Positions 1 through 5,567 of a stretch of 5,567 nucleotides of DNA are shown one piece after another. The notes below the pieces were generated by a model, which saw only the letters and a list, made by a program, of their open reading frames with translations, searched no databases and was not told the DNA's origin. Source of the stretch: an uncultured Parabacteroides sp. (GTDB lineage: Bacteria; Bacteroidota; Bacteroidia; Bacteroidales; Tannerellaceae). The translations under genes and the position numbers were made by a program. The stretch is taken from NCBI GenBank assembly GCA_900552415.1, contig USAD01000194.1:1-5567 (forward strand), read 5' to 3'. Position 1 is the first letter of the stretch, and each line of letters opens with the position of its first letter.

Positions 1-368
1 ATCGTTTGGTCCACCTTTTTCCGGACTTCGGGTGTGATACTGTCTTGCACCAGCTTGGTGACGAGCGCGAGCACGGCCAGATCGTCCGTGAAGCCCACGA
101 CCGACAGGAAGGCCTCAGGTATGAGGTCGATGGGCATGATGAAATAACCCAAGGCGCCAATGATATAGGCCTTGTGCTTGGCGGGCACCTTCTCGTCGCG
201 CAAGACGAAATAGAGTGTCAATGCCGGTCGTATCACCGTGGCCCCCATCTTCTTGGCCACTTTGGCGATCTTCTTCCAGAAAGATTCTTCCGAGTAGTAA
301 GTACCATATTTCTGGATCTCGTGCACCTCCTCGAAAGAGATGTCCTCAATATCTTTTTTGCGTGCCAT
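1..368 (-). CDS. YkvA/DUF1232 family membrane protein, C-terminus cut by window edge
   Basis: This is the first 122 codons of a small membrane protein; the 3' end lies beyond the left edge. The ATG is at 368-366 and follows a clear AGGAGG site. The DUF1232 core spans about residues 62-105: a helix with ALGYFIMPIDLIPEAF (residues 72-87), then GFTDDLAVLALV (92-103). The PIDLIPE and DDLAVL motifs are the signature of the YkvA family. Residues 1-60 are a charged, Lys- and Glu-rich N-terminal extension, probably cytoplasmic. Family members are usually about 130-150 residues, so probably only a short tail is missing. No biochemical function is established for the family, and I infer only an inner-membrane location. 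It is the last visible gene of the minus-strand cluster, 27 bases after the DUF3256 gene, and probably co-transcribed with it. The family call is firm; the role is unknown. Confidence 0.9.
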   Translation of the reverse strand, partial: MARKKDIEDISFEEVHEIQKYGTYYSEESFWKKIAKVAKKMGATVIRPALTLYFVLRDEKVPAKHKAYIIGALGYFIMPIDLIPEAFLSVVGFTDDLAVLALVTKLVQDSITPEVRKKVDQT

Positions 369-377
369 CCGTTTATT

Positions 378-383
378 CCTCCT
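378..383 (-). promoter_or_regulatory. Shine-Dalgarno site of the DUF1232 gene
   Basis: On the minus strand this reads AGGAGG, nine bases before the ATG at 368-366. It lies in the 27-base gap after the DUF3256 stop. A full anti-SD match is notable because Bacteroidota genes often lack one. It fixes the start of the downstream gene. Confidence 0.75.
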
Positions 384-395
384 AAAGTTTAATGG

Positions 396-1043
396 TTATT
401 TCTGGGTGGTCGCCTCGAAATGTGAGCGACGCCATTCGTAAACCAATGGGTTTGCCAGGCAAGGGGCGACCTTCTCACGGCTCTCCTTGTCAAGGTATTC
501 CGGTGTCGTATAGGTGGCCTTTAATGTCAGGCTGTCGGGATTCAGGTCGTAGCGGATCAGGTCCATGTCAAGCAGTGAGCGTGCCTCCTCAAGCTGTCCG
601 GCATCAGCCTCTTTCTTCAGGTACCATTCACCCGTAGCGAAAGCGATCAGGTCGGAGTTCTCCAGCGGTTGCCAGTCGGTCGTGTAGAAGGCGATCCGGC
701 TGTCGGCGACCGGTCCCTCGACGGTCGTGACCATGCAGACGACGAAGGTATTGTTGATCAGGGGCAATAATTTCATCTCGACCCTGCTGCGTGATGAGGG
801 CTGGAGCAGCAGGTAATTGTCTGTCAGCTTCAACAGCGTAGAGGTGCCGTTCATTATGTTCTTCAGTTTTGCCTCCTTGCCCGACTTATAGAGATCGACC
901 AGGTCTTTCCGCCAGGCGTTCTCCAGCTGCGGGATATAAGTATCGGGCATCGAGGTGAAGACCGTCTCCATCTGTTGCCCGTTCGCGCCGATTGCCAGCA
1001 GCAAGGCCGCCGCGGCACCCATTATCTTTCTTGATAAATTCAT
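396..1043 (-). CDS. DUF3256 family exported protein
   Basis: This encodes a complete 215-residue protein. Residues 1-23 form a signal peptide: a basic start (R5, K6), a hydrophobic Ala/Leu core (about 8-19), and an A-N-G site before Q23, a common signal peptidase I pattern in Bacteroidota. It is therefore probably periplasmic; no lipobox cysteine is present. The mature part resembles DUF3256, a family I know mainly from Bacteroidales: SMPD (31-34), RKDLVDLY (45-52), a stretch around LKLTDNYLLLQ (71-81), EMKLLPLINN (89-98), TVEGPVADSRIAFY (107-120) and WQPL (124-127). I see no catalytic motif and the function is unknown. The gene starts nine bases after the EamA stop and ends 27 bases before the DUF1232 start, so it is mid-operon. 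There is no strong ribosome binding site, so translation may depend on the upstream gene. The DUF assignment is from remembered family pattern. Confidence 0.85.
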   Translation of the reverse strand: MNLSRKIMGAAAALLLAIGANGQQMETVFTSMPDTYIPQLENAWRKDLVDLYKSGKEAKLKNIMNGTSTLLKLTDNYLLLQPSSRSRVEMKLLPLINNTFVVCMVTTVEGPVADSRIAFYTTDWQPLENSDLIAFATGEWYLKKEADAGQLEEARSLLDMDLIRYDLNPDSLTLKATYTTPEYLDKESREKVAPCLANPLVYEWRRSHFEATTQK

Positions 1044-1052
1044 AATACTCGT

Positions 1053-1949
1053 TTATTTGGATCCCAAAAATAGGAAAATCATACCAATCAACACCAAGAT
1101 CAGGTCGATCGCCTTGTTCTTTAAGTTTTTTTCATGGAAGAAGAGGGCTCCGGCCACAAAGGTTACCAATACATTGCTTCGCCGTACCATCGAGACGATC
1201 GAGATCATCGAGTCGGGGAAGGTAAGGGCATAAAAATAGACCCAGTCGGCCACGCAGAGGAAGACGGAAATGAAAATGATGTTCCACCGCCATTCGAACG
1301 GTGTCGTCCGTTTGCGGGTCGGATACCAGAGGAACAACAGGATAGCCGCCATGATGGCGCATTGGTAGATGTTGAACCAGACCTGGACAGTCATCACGTC
1401 GAGCCCTCGCATCAGGTGCTTGTCGTAGAGGCCGCTCGCCGCTCCGGTCAGGATGGATATGACGGTCAGGAAGATCCATTTGTTGTGCGCGAAGTTGATT
1501 CCTTCTTTCTTGCCTGATGAGGAGAGCAGGTAGAAGGAGGCGATAGCGAAGAGCACGCCGATCCATTGGTAGAGGTTCAGTCGCTCGCCGAAGATCAGCA
1601 AGGCGCCGACGAGGGTCAGCACCGGTTGTGTAGCCTTGATTGGTCCCGTGATGGTCAGCGGCAAGTGCTTTAGGGCGAAATAACCGGAGATCCATGAGGT
1701 AAGAACGATCACGGCCTTGAGCAATACGGCCATGTGGGTCTCGAATGAGGCCTTTGGAACGTAAAACATTGTACCGTCCAGCCAGTTGGTCGTATAAGAA
1801 AGCAGGATGAACGGCAGAAAGATCAAGCTACTGATGAGGGTGTTGAGAAACAGCACCGGAATAACGGCGTTCCCGTTGAGCGACATCTTCTTGTTAACCT
1901 CGTAACAGCCCAGCAGGAACGCGGAAAGGAACGCTAACGCTAACCACAT
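1053..1949 (-). CDS. EamA (DMT superfamily) transporter, ten membrane segments
   Basis: This encodes a complete 298-residue inner-membrane protein of the drug/metabolite transporter superfamily. Ten hydrophobic segments can be read at about residues 2-15, 28-50, 71-93, 99-120, 127-144, 157-175, 184-207, 221-242, 248-271 and 277-295, giving two EamA repeats of five helices. The end of each repeat has the typical layout: a GPIKATQPVLTLVGALLIFGE-type helix pair (102-122) in the first half, and SMVRRSNVLVTFVAGALFFHE (253-273) in the second. Length and topology are normal for the family. The substrate cannot be told from sequence; members export amino acids, metabolites or drugs. The ATG at 1949-1947 is one base after the truA stop (TAAAATG), so translational coupling is likely. 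The upstream bases are A-rich with no Shine-Dalgarno match. A 187-codon open frame inside this gene is a frame-shifted shadow. Confidence 0.92.
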   Translation of the reverse strand: MWLALAFLSAFLLGCYEVNKKMSLNGNAVIPVLFLNTLISSLIFLPFILLSYTTNWLDGTMFYVPKASFETHMAVLLKAVIVLTSWISGYFALKHLPLTITGPIKATQPVLTLVGALLIFGERLNLYQWIGVLFAIASFYLLSSSGKKEGINFAHNKWIFLTVISILTGAASGLYDKHLMRGLDVMTVQVWFNIYQCAIMAAILLFLWYPTRKRTTPFEWRWNIIFISVFLCVADWVYFYALTFPDSMISIVSMVRRSNVLVTFVAGALFFHEKNLKNKAIDLILVLIGMIFLFLGSK

Positions 1950-1950
1950 T

Positions 1951-2724
1951 TTAGTCTATTGTTTGTTGTTGATGATCCAGGAAAAGTTGGTCGGGATAGG
2001 TGATATCCACCAGATAAAGCGCATGGCCCGGCACGGAGACACCTGCCTTGCAACGATCTTTGGCCTCGATGACCCGACGCAGGCCATCAGCAGTCATTCG
2101 TCCTCGTCCGATCTCCAGCAGTGTCCCGACAATAGCCCGCACCATATTACGCAGGAAGCGGTCGGCCGTGATCGTAAAGACCCACATATCGCCCTCTTTT
2201 TCCCAACGGGCCTGTTGGATACGGCAGTTGTTGGTCTTCACGTCGGTATGCAGCTTGCTGAAGCTGGTGAAGTCACGATATTCGAACAGGATGGGACAGG
2301 CGGCGTTCATCGCCTCGAAATCGAGGTGTCCGGGGTATCGATAGGCCAAGTCGTAGAGAAACGGGTCCTTACGAGTAGCCAGGTAATACTTGTAGGTGCG
2401 TGAGGTCGCGTCGAAACGGGCATGTGCCTCGGGCGTCACACCGACAATCCGATGGATGGCGATATCCTTGGGCAATACACGGTTCAGCTTTTCAGCCAGG
2501 AACTTCAGGTCGGTGATCGGTTCCTCTCGATCGAAGTGAGCGACCATCAACCGTGCGTGGACACCCGCGTCGGTCCGGCCAGCGCCAACAATGGGAACGG
2601 GCTCGCGTAAAAGGGTGGCCAGCGCCTCCTCGATGGTTTGCTGGACCGTAACCCCGTTTGGCTGTGTTTGCCAGCCGTTATATTGTTTACCGTTATAGCT
2701 TAAATAGATGAAATACCTGTTCAC
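1951..2724 (-). CDS. truA: tRNA pseudouridine(38-40) synthase TruA
   Basis: This cytoplasmic enzyme isomerises uridines 38, 39 and 40 in the tRNA anticodon arm to pseudouridine. The 257-residue product has the normal length and every landmark of the family: the [10 protein letters not shown] start and GWQ (18-20), the catalytic loop GRTDAGVHA (49-57) with nucleophile Asp52, RTYKYY (109-114) with the active-site tyrosine, FTSFSK (152-157), and FLRNMVR (190-196). The C-terminal [13 protein letters not shown] (227-239) corresponds to the usual APxxGLYL segment. The start is GTG at 2724-2722. There is an in-frame stop five codons upstream, and the next Met is residue 60, beyond the catalytic loop, so GTG is effectively forced. 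The gene heads the four-gene minus-strand cluster and is preceded by a Bacteroides-like promoter box. Confidence 0.97.
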   Translation of the reverse strand: MNRYFIYLSYNGKQYNGWQTQPNGVTVQQTIEEALATLLREPVPIVGAGRTDAGVHARLMVAHFDREEPITDLKFLAEKLNRVLPKDIAIHRIVGVTPEAHARFDATSRTYKYYLATRKDPFLYDLAYRYPGHLDFEAMNAACPILFEYRDFTSFSKLHTDVKTNNCRIQQARWEKEGDMWVFTITADRFLRNMVRAIVGTLLEIGRGRMTADGLRRVIEAKDRCKAGVSVPGHALYLVDITYPDQLFLDHQQQTID

Positions 2725-2762
2725 GTGATGATAACCTTATATTATATATTAGATAATGGGCG

Positions 2763-2770
2763 CGAAGGTA
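2763..2770 (-). promoter_or_regulatory. Putative -7 promoter box for the truA operon
   Basis: The minus strand reads TACCTTCG, matching the Bacteroides -7 consensus TAnnTTTG at all but one defined position. Transcription would begin a few bases further left, giving an AT-rich leader of roughly 30 bases before the truA GTG. No good TTTG at the -33 position is visible, so the assignment rests on the -7 box and its placement. Confidence 0.55.
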
Positions 2771-2782
2771 CGAAAAAAAGAA

Positions 2783-2800
2783 ACCTGTTTTTTATCAGGT
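2783..2800. repeat. Short inverted repeat between the divergent promoters
   Basis: ACCTG (2783-2787) and CAGGT (2796-2800) are perfect complements separated by eight AT-rich bases. The dyad sits just upstream of both promoter boxes, where a shared operator could lie. Five-base arms also occur by chance, so this is only a candidate site. It is not a terminator: no gene ends here, and the T-run lies in the loop rather than after the stem. Confidence 0.3.
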
Positions 2801-2832
2801 AAGCACGATCGGTCGCTTATCGGTAAAATATT

Positions 2833-2840
2833 TACATTTG
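2833..2840 (+). promoter_or_regulatory. Putative -7 promoter box for the GH3 gene
   Basis: TACATTTG matches the Bacteroides -7 consensus TAnnTTTG perfectly. Transcription would start at about 2845-2849, giving a leader of about 20 bases before the ATG at 2868. The -33 element is weak or absent. A direct repeat of ATCGGT (2808-2813 and 2819-2824, 11 bases apart) occupies the space upstream. The box overlaps an in-frame TTG at 2838, which argues that this TTG is not the start codon. Confidence 0.6.
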
Positions 2841-2854
2841 CGGGAAATGATTCA

Positions 2855-2861
2855 AAGGGGA
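2855..2861 (+). promoter_or_regulatory. Ribosome binding site of the GH3 gene
   Basis: AAGGGGA is a partial Shine-Dalgarno match six bases before the ATG at 2868. It supports that ATG over the in-frame ATG at 2847 and TTG at 2838, which have no such site and lie at or before the predicted transcript start. Confidence 0.5.
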
Positions 2862-2867
2862 AAGATT

Positions 2868-4019
2868 ATGGGATTTTGTAAAGGTATAATCGGCCTGGCG
2901 GCTTGCCTGACGATCGGTCATGCTTTGCCGGCTAACGGCCAGGATAAGGTTTTGGAAGAGATGGCATGGAGTGAGGATTCGATCCGTCATTATGCGGCAA
3001 GGATGCTGATGGTGGGCTTTAAGGGGGCGACACTCGATGATGAGAGTGATGCGGCCCGTTATGTCCGGGATTTGCGTGTGGGTGGTATTGTCTTGTTTGA
3101 TATCGACTTGACCGGTACGGCCAAGAAGGGTTCACGCAATATCCAGTCGCCCGAGCAGGTGCGTCGTTTGACAGACAACTTGCGGCAGCGTGCGGATTAC
3201 GATTTATTGATTGCTGTCGATCAGGAAGGCGGTCAGGTCAATCGCCTGAAGACGGATTATGGTTTTCCGCCAACTGTCAGCGCTGAATATTTGGGTAAGC
3301 TCGATAACCAGGATACGACCCTGTTTTATGGTGGCCTGACGGCGAAAGAGCTGGCTCGTGTGGGAATCAATCTTAATTTCGCTCCGGTAGTGGACATCAA
3401 GAATCCCGACAGTCCGGCTTTGGGTGCCCGAGGGCGTTGTTTCTCGGAGGATACGGCCGTGGTGACCCGCAATGCGGCTTGGTTCGTTGACGCGCATCAT
3501 GCCCAAGGAGTTTTGACCGCCCTGAAGCATTTTCCGGGACATGGCAACGCCGTTGATGATTCGCATTATGGCTTTACGGATGTAACAAAGCGTTGGAAAC
3601 CTGAGGAATTGGCCCCATTCCGTGAGTTGATCCGGTCTGGGCGGGCAGATATGGTCATGATGGCGCATATCTTTAATGAGCGGATCGATCCCGAGTATCC
3701 GGCTACACTCTCGAGGGTGACTATTCAGGACCTGTTGCGAGGAGAATTAGGTTTTGACGGAGTGGTAATCACTGACGATATGTATATGAATGCCATTATT
3801 GAGCGTTACTCCATAGAGGAGGCGGTCGTGTTGGCGATCAATGCCGGAGTAGACATGATGATTTTCGGGAATAATATCAATACCGGCTTCGTGCCCGATA
3901 GGCCAGACCGGATTATCCGTATTATCGTCGATGCCGTGAAGGCGGGTAAGATCCATCCGGAACGGTTGGTTGAGGCCAATCGCCGGATAGAGCGCCTGGC
4001 GAGTCGGGCTTCTCATTAA
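2868..4019 (+). CDS. Exported GH3 family beta-N-acetylhexosaminidase (NagZ-type)
   Basis: This is a single-domain glycoside hydrolase family 3 enzyme of 383 residues, probably removing terminal beta-N-acetylhexosamine (GlcNAc) from peptidoglycan fragments or glycans. A signal peptide covers residues 1-24 (K5, hydrophobic 6-20, A-N-G before Q25), so it should act in the periplasm, unlike cytoplasmic E. coli NagZ. The TIM-barrel landmarks in order are GGIVLFDID (72-80), AVDQEGGQVNRL (116-127), NLNFAPVVDI (169-178), KHFPGHG (220-226), D231-S-H233 (the His/Asp acid-base pair of NagZ enzymes), MMAHIF (264-269), and GVVITDDM (298-305) with probable nucleophile D303. No C-terminal beta-lactamase-like or fibronectin domain follows. 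LAAC at 10-13 resembles a lipobox, but it sits very early and hydrophobic residues continue past it, so I favour signal peptidase I. Longer starts at 2847 and 2838 are in frame but less likely. It is divergent from truA. Confidence 0.9.
   Translation: MGFCKGIIGLAACLTIGHALPANGQDKVLEEMAWSEDSIRHYAARMLMVGFKGATLDDESDAARYVRDLRVGGIVLFDIDLTGTAKKGSRNIQSPEQVRRLTDNLRQRADYDLLIAVDQEGGQVNRLKTDYGFPPTVSAEYLGKLDNQDTTLFYGGLTAKELARVGINLNFAPVVDIKNPDSPALGARGRCFSEDTAVVTRNAAWFVDAHHAQGVLTALKHFPGHGNAVDDSHYGFTDVTKRWKPEELAPFRELIRSGRADMVMMAHIFNERIDPEYPATLSRVTIQDLLRGELGFDGVVITDDMYMNAIIERYSIEEAVVLAINAGVDMMIFGNNINTGFVPDRPDRIIRIIVDAVKAGKIHPERLVEANRRIERLASRASH
4016..4019. other. Convergent stop codons overlapping at TTAA
   Basis: TAA of the GH3 gene (4017-4019) and TAA of the MFS gene (minus strand, 4018-4016) share bases within the palindrome TTAA. 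The two genes therefore have no intergenic space, and each transcript must end inside the opposite gene or run through it. Confidence 0.95.
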
Positions 4020-5395
4020 TGCCGTTTGCGGATCGGTGTCGGTTGTGAGAGGCGGCAAACGCTTGTAATACCCGCGACGACGGCGAATCCGATCGCTAAG
4101 GTCAGGCAAGTGGGTAGGGGATTTGTCCCGTGAATGAGGCGGAAGATCAAGGCTACCAAGGTTGTTCCCGTTGTTTGACCGAGCAGCCTTGCCGTACCTT
4201 GCATTCCATTCGCTCCACCGCTTCGGTAGGCTGGGGCGGCCGACATCATCGTACTGTTGTTCGGGGTTTGGAACAGGCCGAATCCGATACCGCAGATCGC
4301 CAGCCGCCAAGCCAATTCACAATTGGTCGGTTCTGATGGCAGGAAAACGAGCAGGAGTAATCCCAGTGAATAAAGTGCCATACCAATTCCGCCCAATATG
4401 CCAGGATGAAAACGCTCTACCAACCGTCCGGCGATAGGCGCTGTCAAGACGGTTGCCACGGGCCAAGGGGTCATTAGTAAACCTGTCTCCACCTCCGAGC
4501 GTCCCGCTATGTTCTGCAGGAAAAAGGGAAGGGCGATCATCGCCAGCATTTGGGCGGTGAAGGAGGCGATCGACGCGATAACGGAGAGCGCGAAAATGGG
4601 AATACGCAACAGGTCGAGAGGTAGGATAGGTGTCTCTTCGTGTCTTTCCCGTCGGATGAAAAATGTCCCGATCGCTAAGAGCAGAAGCAATTGGATAAGA
4701 ACCAGCCATCGGTTCTCATCATGGGCGATGCCCTCGAGGCTGTAGATGAGTAATCCAAAGGTCAGGGCGCTACAGACGCCACCCAGCTTATCGAATTTCC
4801 GTCGGATGGGCGTTTGGCGTGAGGGATTTTCTGGAAGAAGCAGGTAACCTGCCGTGATCGCGCAAACGCCTAATGGCAGATTGATCGCGAACAGCCAGTG
4901 CCATGAGGCGAACGAGAGGATCAGTCCGGCTATTGATGGACCTGCGGCAATTGACACGGCAACAACCATCGCGTTAATGCTCATGCCTCGGCCAATATGT
5001 TCTGGAGGAAAGATAATGCGCATCAAGGCGGTTGTCACACCCATGATCGCGGCGGCACCGATGCCTTGTGCGATCCGGGCGATAACCAGCATTGGGAAAG
5101 AGCCCGAGAGCGCGCAAAGCAATGAAGTTGCGGTGAAAAGTCCCGTCCCAAACAGGAAGATCCGCCGATAGCCGTAAATATCTCCCAATGCCGAGAACGA
5201 AAGCAGCAGCATCGTGACGGTTAGCTGGTAAGCGTTCACGACCCAGATGGTGGATGAGGGAGATATCCCAAACTCACGAGAGAGGGTTGGCAAGGCGACA
5301 TTGACAATCGTGCCGTCGAGAACAGACATGATTAAAGCCAACGCCACGGCGATAACTGCCAGATAACGGCGGGAAATGAATGGGAGCAGTCTCAT
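4016..5395 (-). CDS. MFS transporter, DHA2 (EmrB/QacA) drug exporter type
   Basis: This encodes a complete 459-residue inner-membrane protein, probably a proton-driven exporter of drugs or other toxic compounds. About 14 hydrophobic segments can be read, the number typical of DHA2 rather than 12-helix DHA1. Signature motifs are present: LDGTIVNVALP (26-36, motif D1, with Asp27 in helix 1), GDIYGYRR (71-78, motif A), RIAQGIGAA (107-115, motif B), and GPSIAG (152-157, motif C, the antiporter signature in helix 5) followed by WHWLFAINLPLG (165-176). The C-terminal half keeps TAPIAGRL (318-325) and FQTPNN (375-380). Length is normal and there is no frameshift. The substrate is unknown. The ATG at 5395-5393 is 17 bases after the upstream stop, with a weak AGGA nearby, and the two genes are probably co-transcribed. 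No partner (EmrA-type adaptor or TolC-type channel) is visible in the window. Confidence 0.92.
   Translation of the reverse strand: MRLLPFISRRYLAVIAVALALIMSVLDGTIVNVALPTLSREFGISPSSTIWVVNAYQLTVTMLLLSFSALGDIYGYRRIFLFGTGLFTATSLLCALSGSFPMLVIARIAQGIGAAAIMGVTTALMRIIFPPEHIGRGMSINAMVVAVSIAAGPSIAGLILSFASWHWLFAINLPLGVCAITAGYLLLPENPSRQTPIRRKFDKLGGVCSALTFGLLIYSLEGIAHDENRWLVLIQLLLLLAIGTFFIRRERHEETPILPLDLLRIPIFALSVIASIASFTAQMLAMIALPFFLQNIAGRSEVETGLLMTPWPVATVLTAPIAGRLVERFHPGILGGIGMALYSLGLLLLVFLPSEPTNCELAWRLAICGIGFGLFQTPNNSTMMSAAPAYRSGGANGMQGTARLLGQTTGTTLVALIFRLIHGTNPLPTCLTLAIGFAVVAGITSVCRLSQPTPIRKRH
4023..4061. repeat. Inverted repeat just past the GH3 stop, inside the MFS gene end
   Basis: CGTTTGC (4023-4029) and GCAAACG (4055-4061) are perfect seven-base complements around a 25-base loop. 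The repeat lies where a terminator for the plus-strand GH3 transcript could be, but the loop is long and no T-run follows. It is coding sequence of the MFS gene on the other strand, so its role is doubtful. Confidence 0.3.
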
Positions 5396-5412
5396 CAGAT
5401 CCTGTTGTTATC

Positions 5413-5567
5413 TTATCGTTTGAAAGCGAATCCCAGTCGTATGCCATCATATTGTTCCAGCAGGCTGTTGGCCGCTTTCAAGGTCGTGTTATTCGACCAT
5501 GTGGAGAGTTTACTCAGCAGGTCCAGCAATTTGTCCGCTTGGAACAGGAGATTCAGCTCGTTGTCCA
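5413..5567 (-). CDS. C-terminal end of a probable DUF4923-type protein, partial
   Basis: An open minus-strand frame enters from the right edge and gives the last 50 residues of a protein, ending with TAA at 5415-5413. The other two minus-strand frames have stops within about 60 bases of the edge. The visible part has a LLFQADKLLDLLSKL segment (residues 6-20 of the fragment), then S-N-N-T-T-L-K, and ends with SLLEQYDGIRLGFAFKR. This resembles my memory of the C-terminus of DUF4923 (a lipocalin-like lipoprotein family of Bacteroidales), where FxADKLL, a Ser/Asn turn, and YDGxxxGFxFK recur. The N-terminus, where a lipobox would be, is outside the window, so the family call is tentative. It ends 17 bases before the MFS start, which suggests a shared transcript. 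Confidence 0.6.
   Translation of the reverse strand, partial: DNELNLLFQADKLLDLLSKLSTWSNNTTLKAANSLLEQYDGIRLGFAFKR

Noticed and set aside
6..392. 128-codon plus-strand open frame at the left edge
   Set aside because: It is the antisense shadow of the DUF1232 gene, whose conserved motifs lie on the minus strand.
1132..1695. 187-codon minus-strand open frame inside the EamA gene
   Set aside because: It overlaps the EamA gene in a shifted frame, its product is rich in Arg, Asp, Pro and His with no domain, and the EamA reading explains the same bases with ten membrane helices.
2783..2800. Terminator or riboswitch in the divergent region
   Set aside because: Only five-base arms are present, no gene ends nearby, and the region lies upstream of both predicted transcription starts, so it would not be in either leader RNA.
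3204..3668. 154-codon minus-strand open frame inside the GH3 gene
   Set aside because: It is fully antisense to the conserved GH3 core, and its product shows no recognisable domain.
4023..4061. Rho-independent terminator for the GH3 gene
   Set aside because: The stem is seven base pairs with a 25-base loop and no following T-run on either strand. I list it only as an inverted repeat.
3747..4310. 187-codon minus-strand open frame spanning the GH3/MFS junction
   Set aside because: It overlaps conserved catalytic sequence of the GH3 gene and the C-terminal helices of the exporter in shifted frames. Its composition is low-complexity Arg/Pro/Asp-rich and it has no plausible start context.
1..5567. 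Mobile element, CRISPR array, tRNA/rRNA gene, toxin-antitoxin or defence genes
   Set aside because: Reading both strands, I found no transposase or integrase motif, no regularly spaced repeats, no tRNA-like cloverleaf and no such protein. All space outside the 113-143 base divergent region is covered by intact genes.

Overview
The window looks like ordinary core chromosome of a Bacteroidota member, most likely order Bacteroidales. Three things suggest this: two promoter boxes close to the Bacteroides -7 consensus TAnnTTTG, mostly A-rich rather than Shine-Dalgarno start regions, and proteins of Bacteroidales type (a DUF3256 protein and a probable DUF4923 C-terminus). Base composition looks moderately GC-rich, around 50% by eye. 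I cannot name the genus.

Layout. Positions 1-2724 hold four tightly packed minus-strand genes, read right to left: truA (tRNA pseudouridine synthase A, GTG start), a ten-helix EamA/DMT-family transporter, an exported DUF3256 protein, and a YkvA/DUF1232 membrane protein cut by the left edge. The gaps are 1, 9 and 27 bases, so this is very probably one operon. Positions 2725-2867 form a compact divergent control region with one promoter box for each direction and a small inverted repeat between them. Positions 2868-4019 hold the only plus-strand gene, an exported single-domain GH3 (NagZ-type) beta-N-acetylhexosaminidase with its catalytic residues intact. Its stop codon overlaps that of the convergent minus-strand gene at 4016-5395, a 14-helix DHA2-type (EmrB/QacA) MFS drug exporter. 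Seventeen bases upstream of the exporter is the end of another minus-strand gene that enters from the right edge, probably a DUF4923-type protein.

Function. The window combines tRNA modification, small-molecule transport, envelope-associated proteins of unknown role, and hydrolysis of N-acetylhexosaminides (probably peptidoglycan or glycan fragments) outside the cytoplasm. I see no mobile element, CRISPR array, RNA gene, phage gene or defence system. I found no convincing novel system. The items most worth a second look are the conserved-looking truA-EamA-DUF3256-DUF1232 gene string, the divergent control region, and the stop-on-stop convergent junction, which has no visible terminator.
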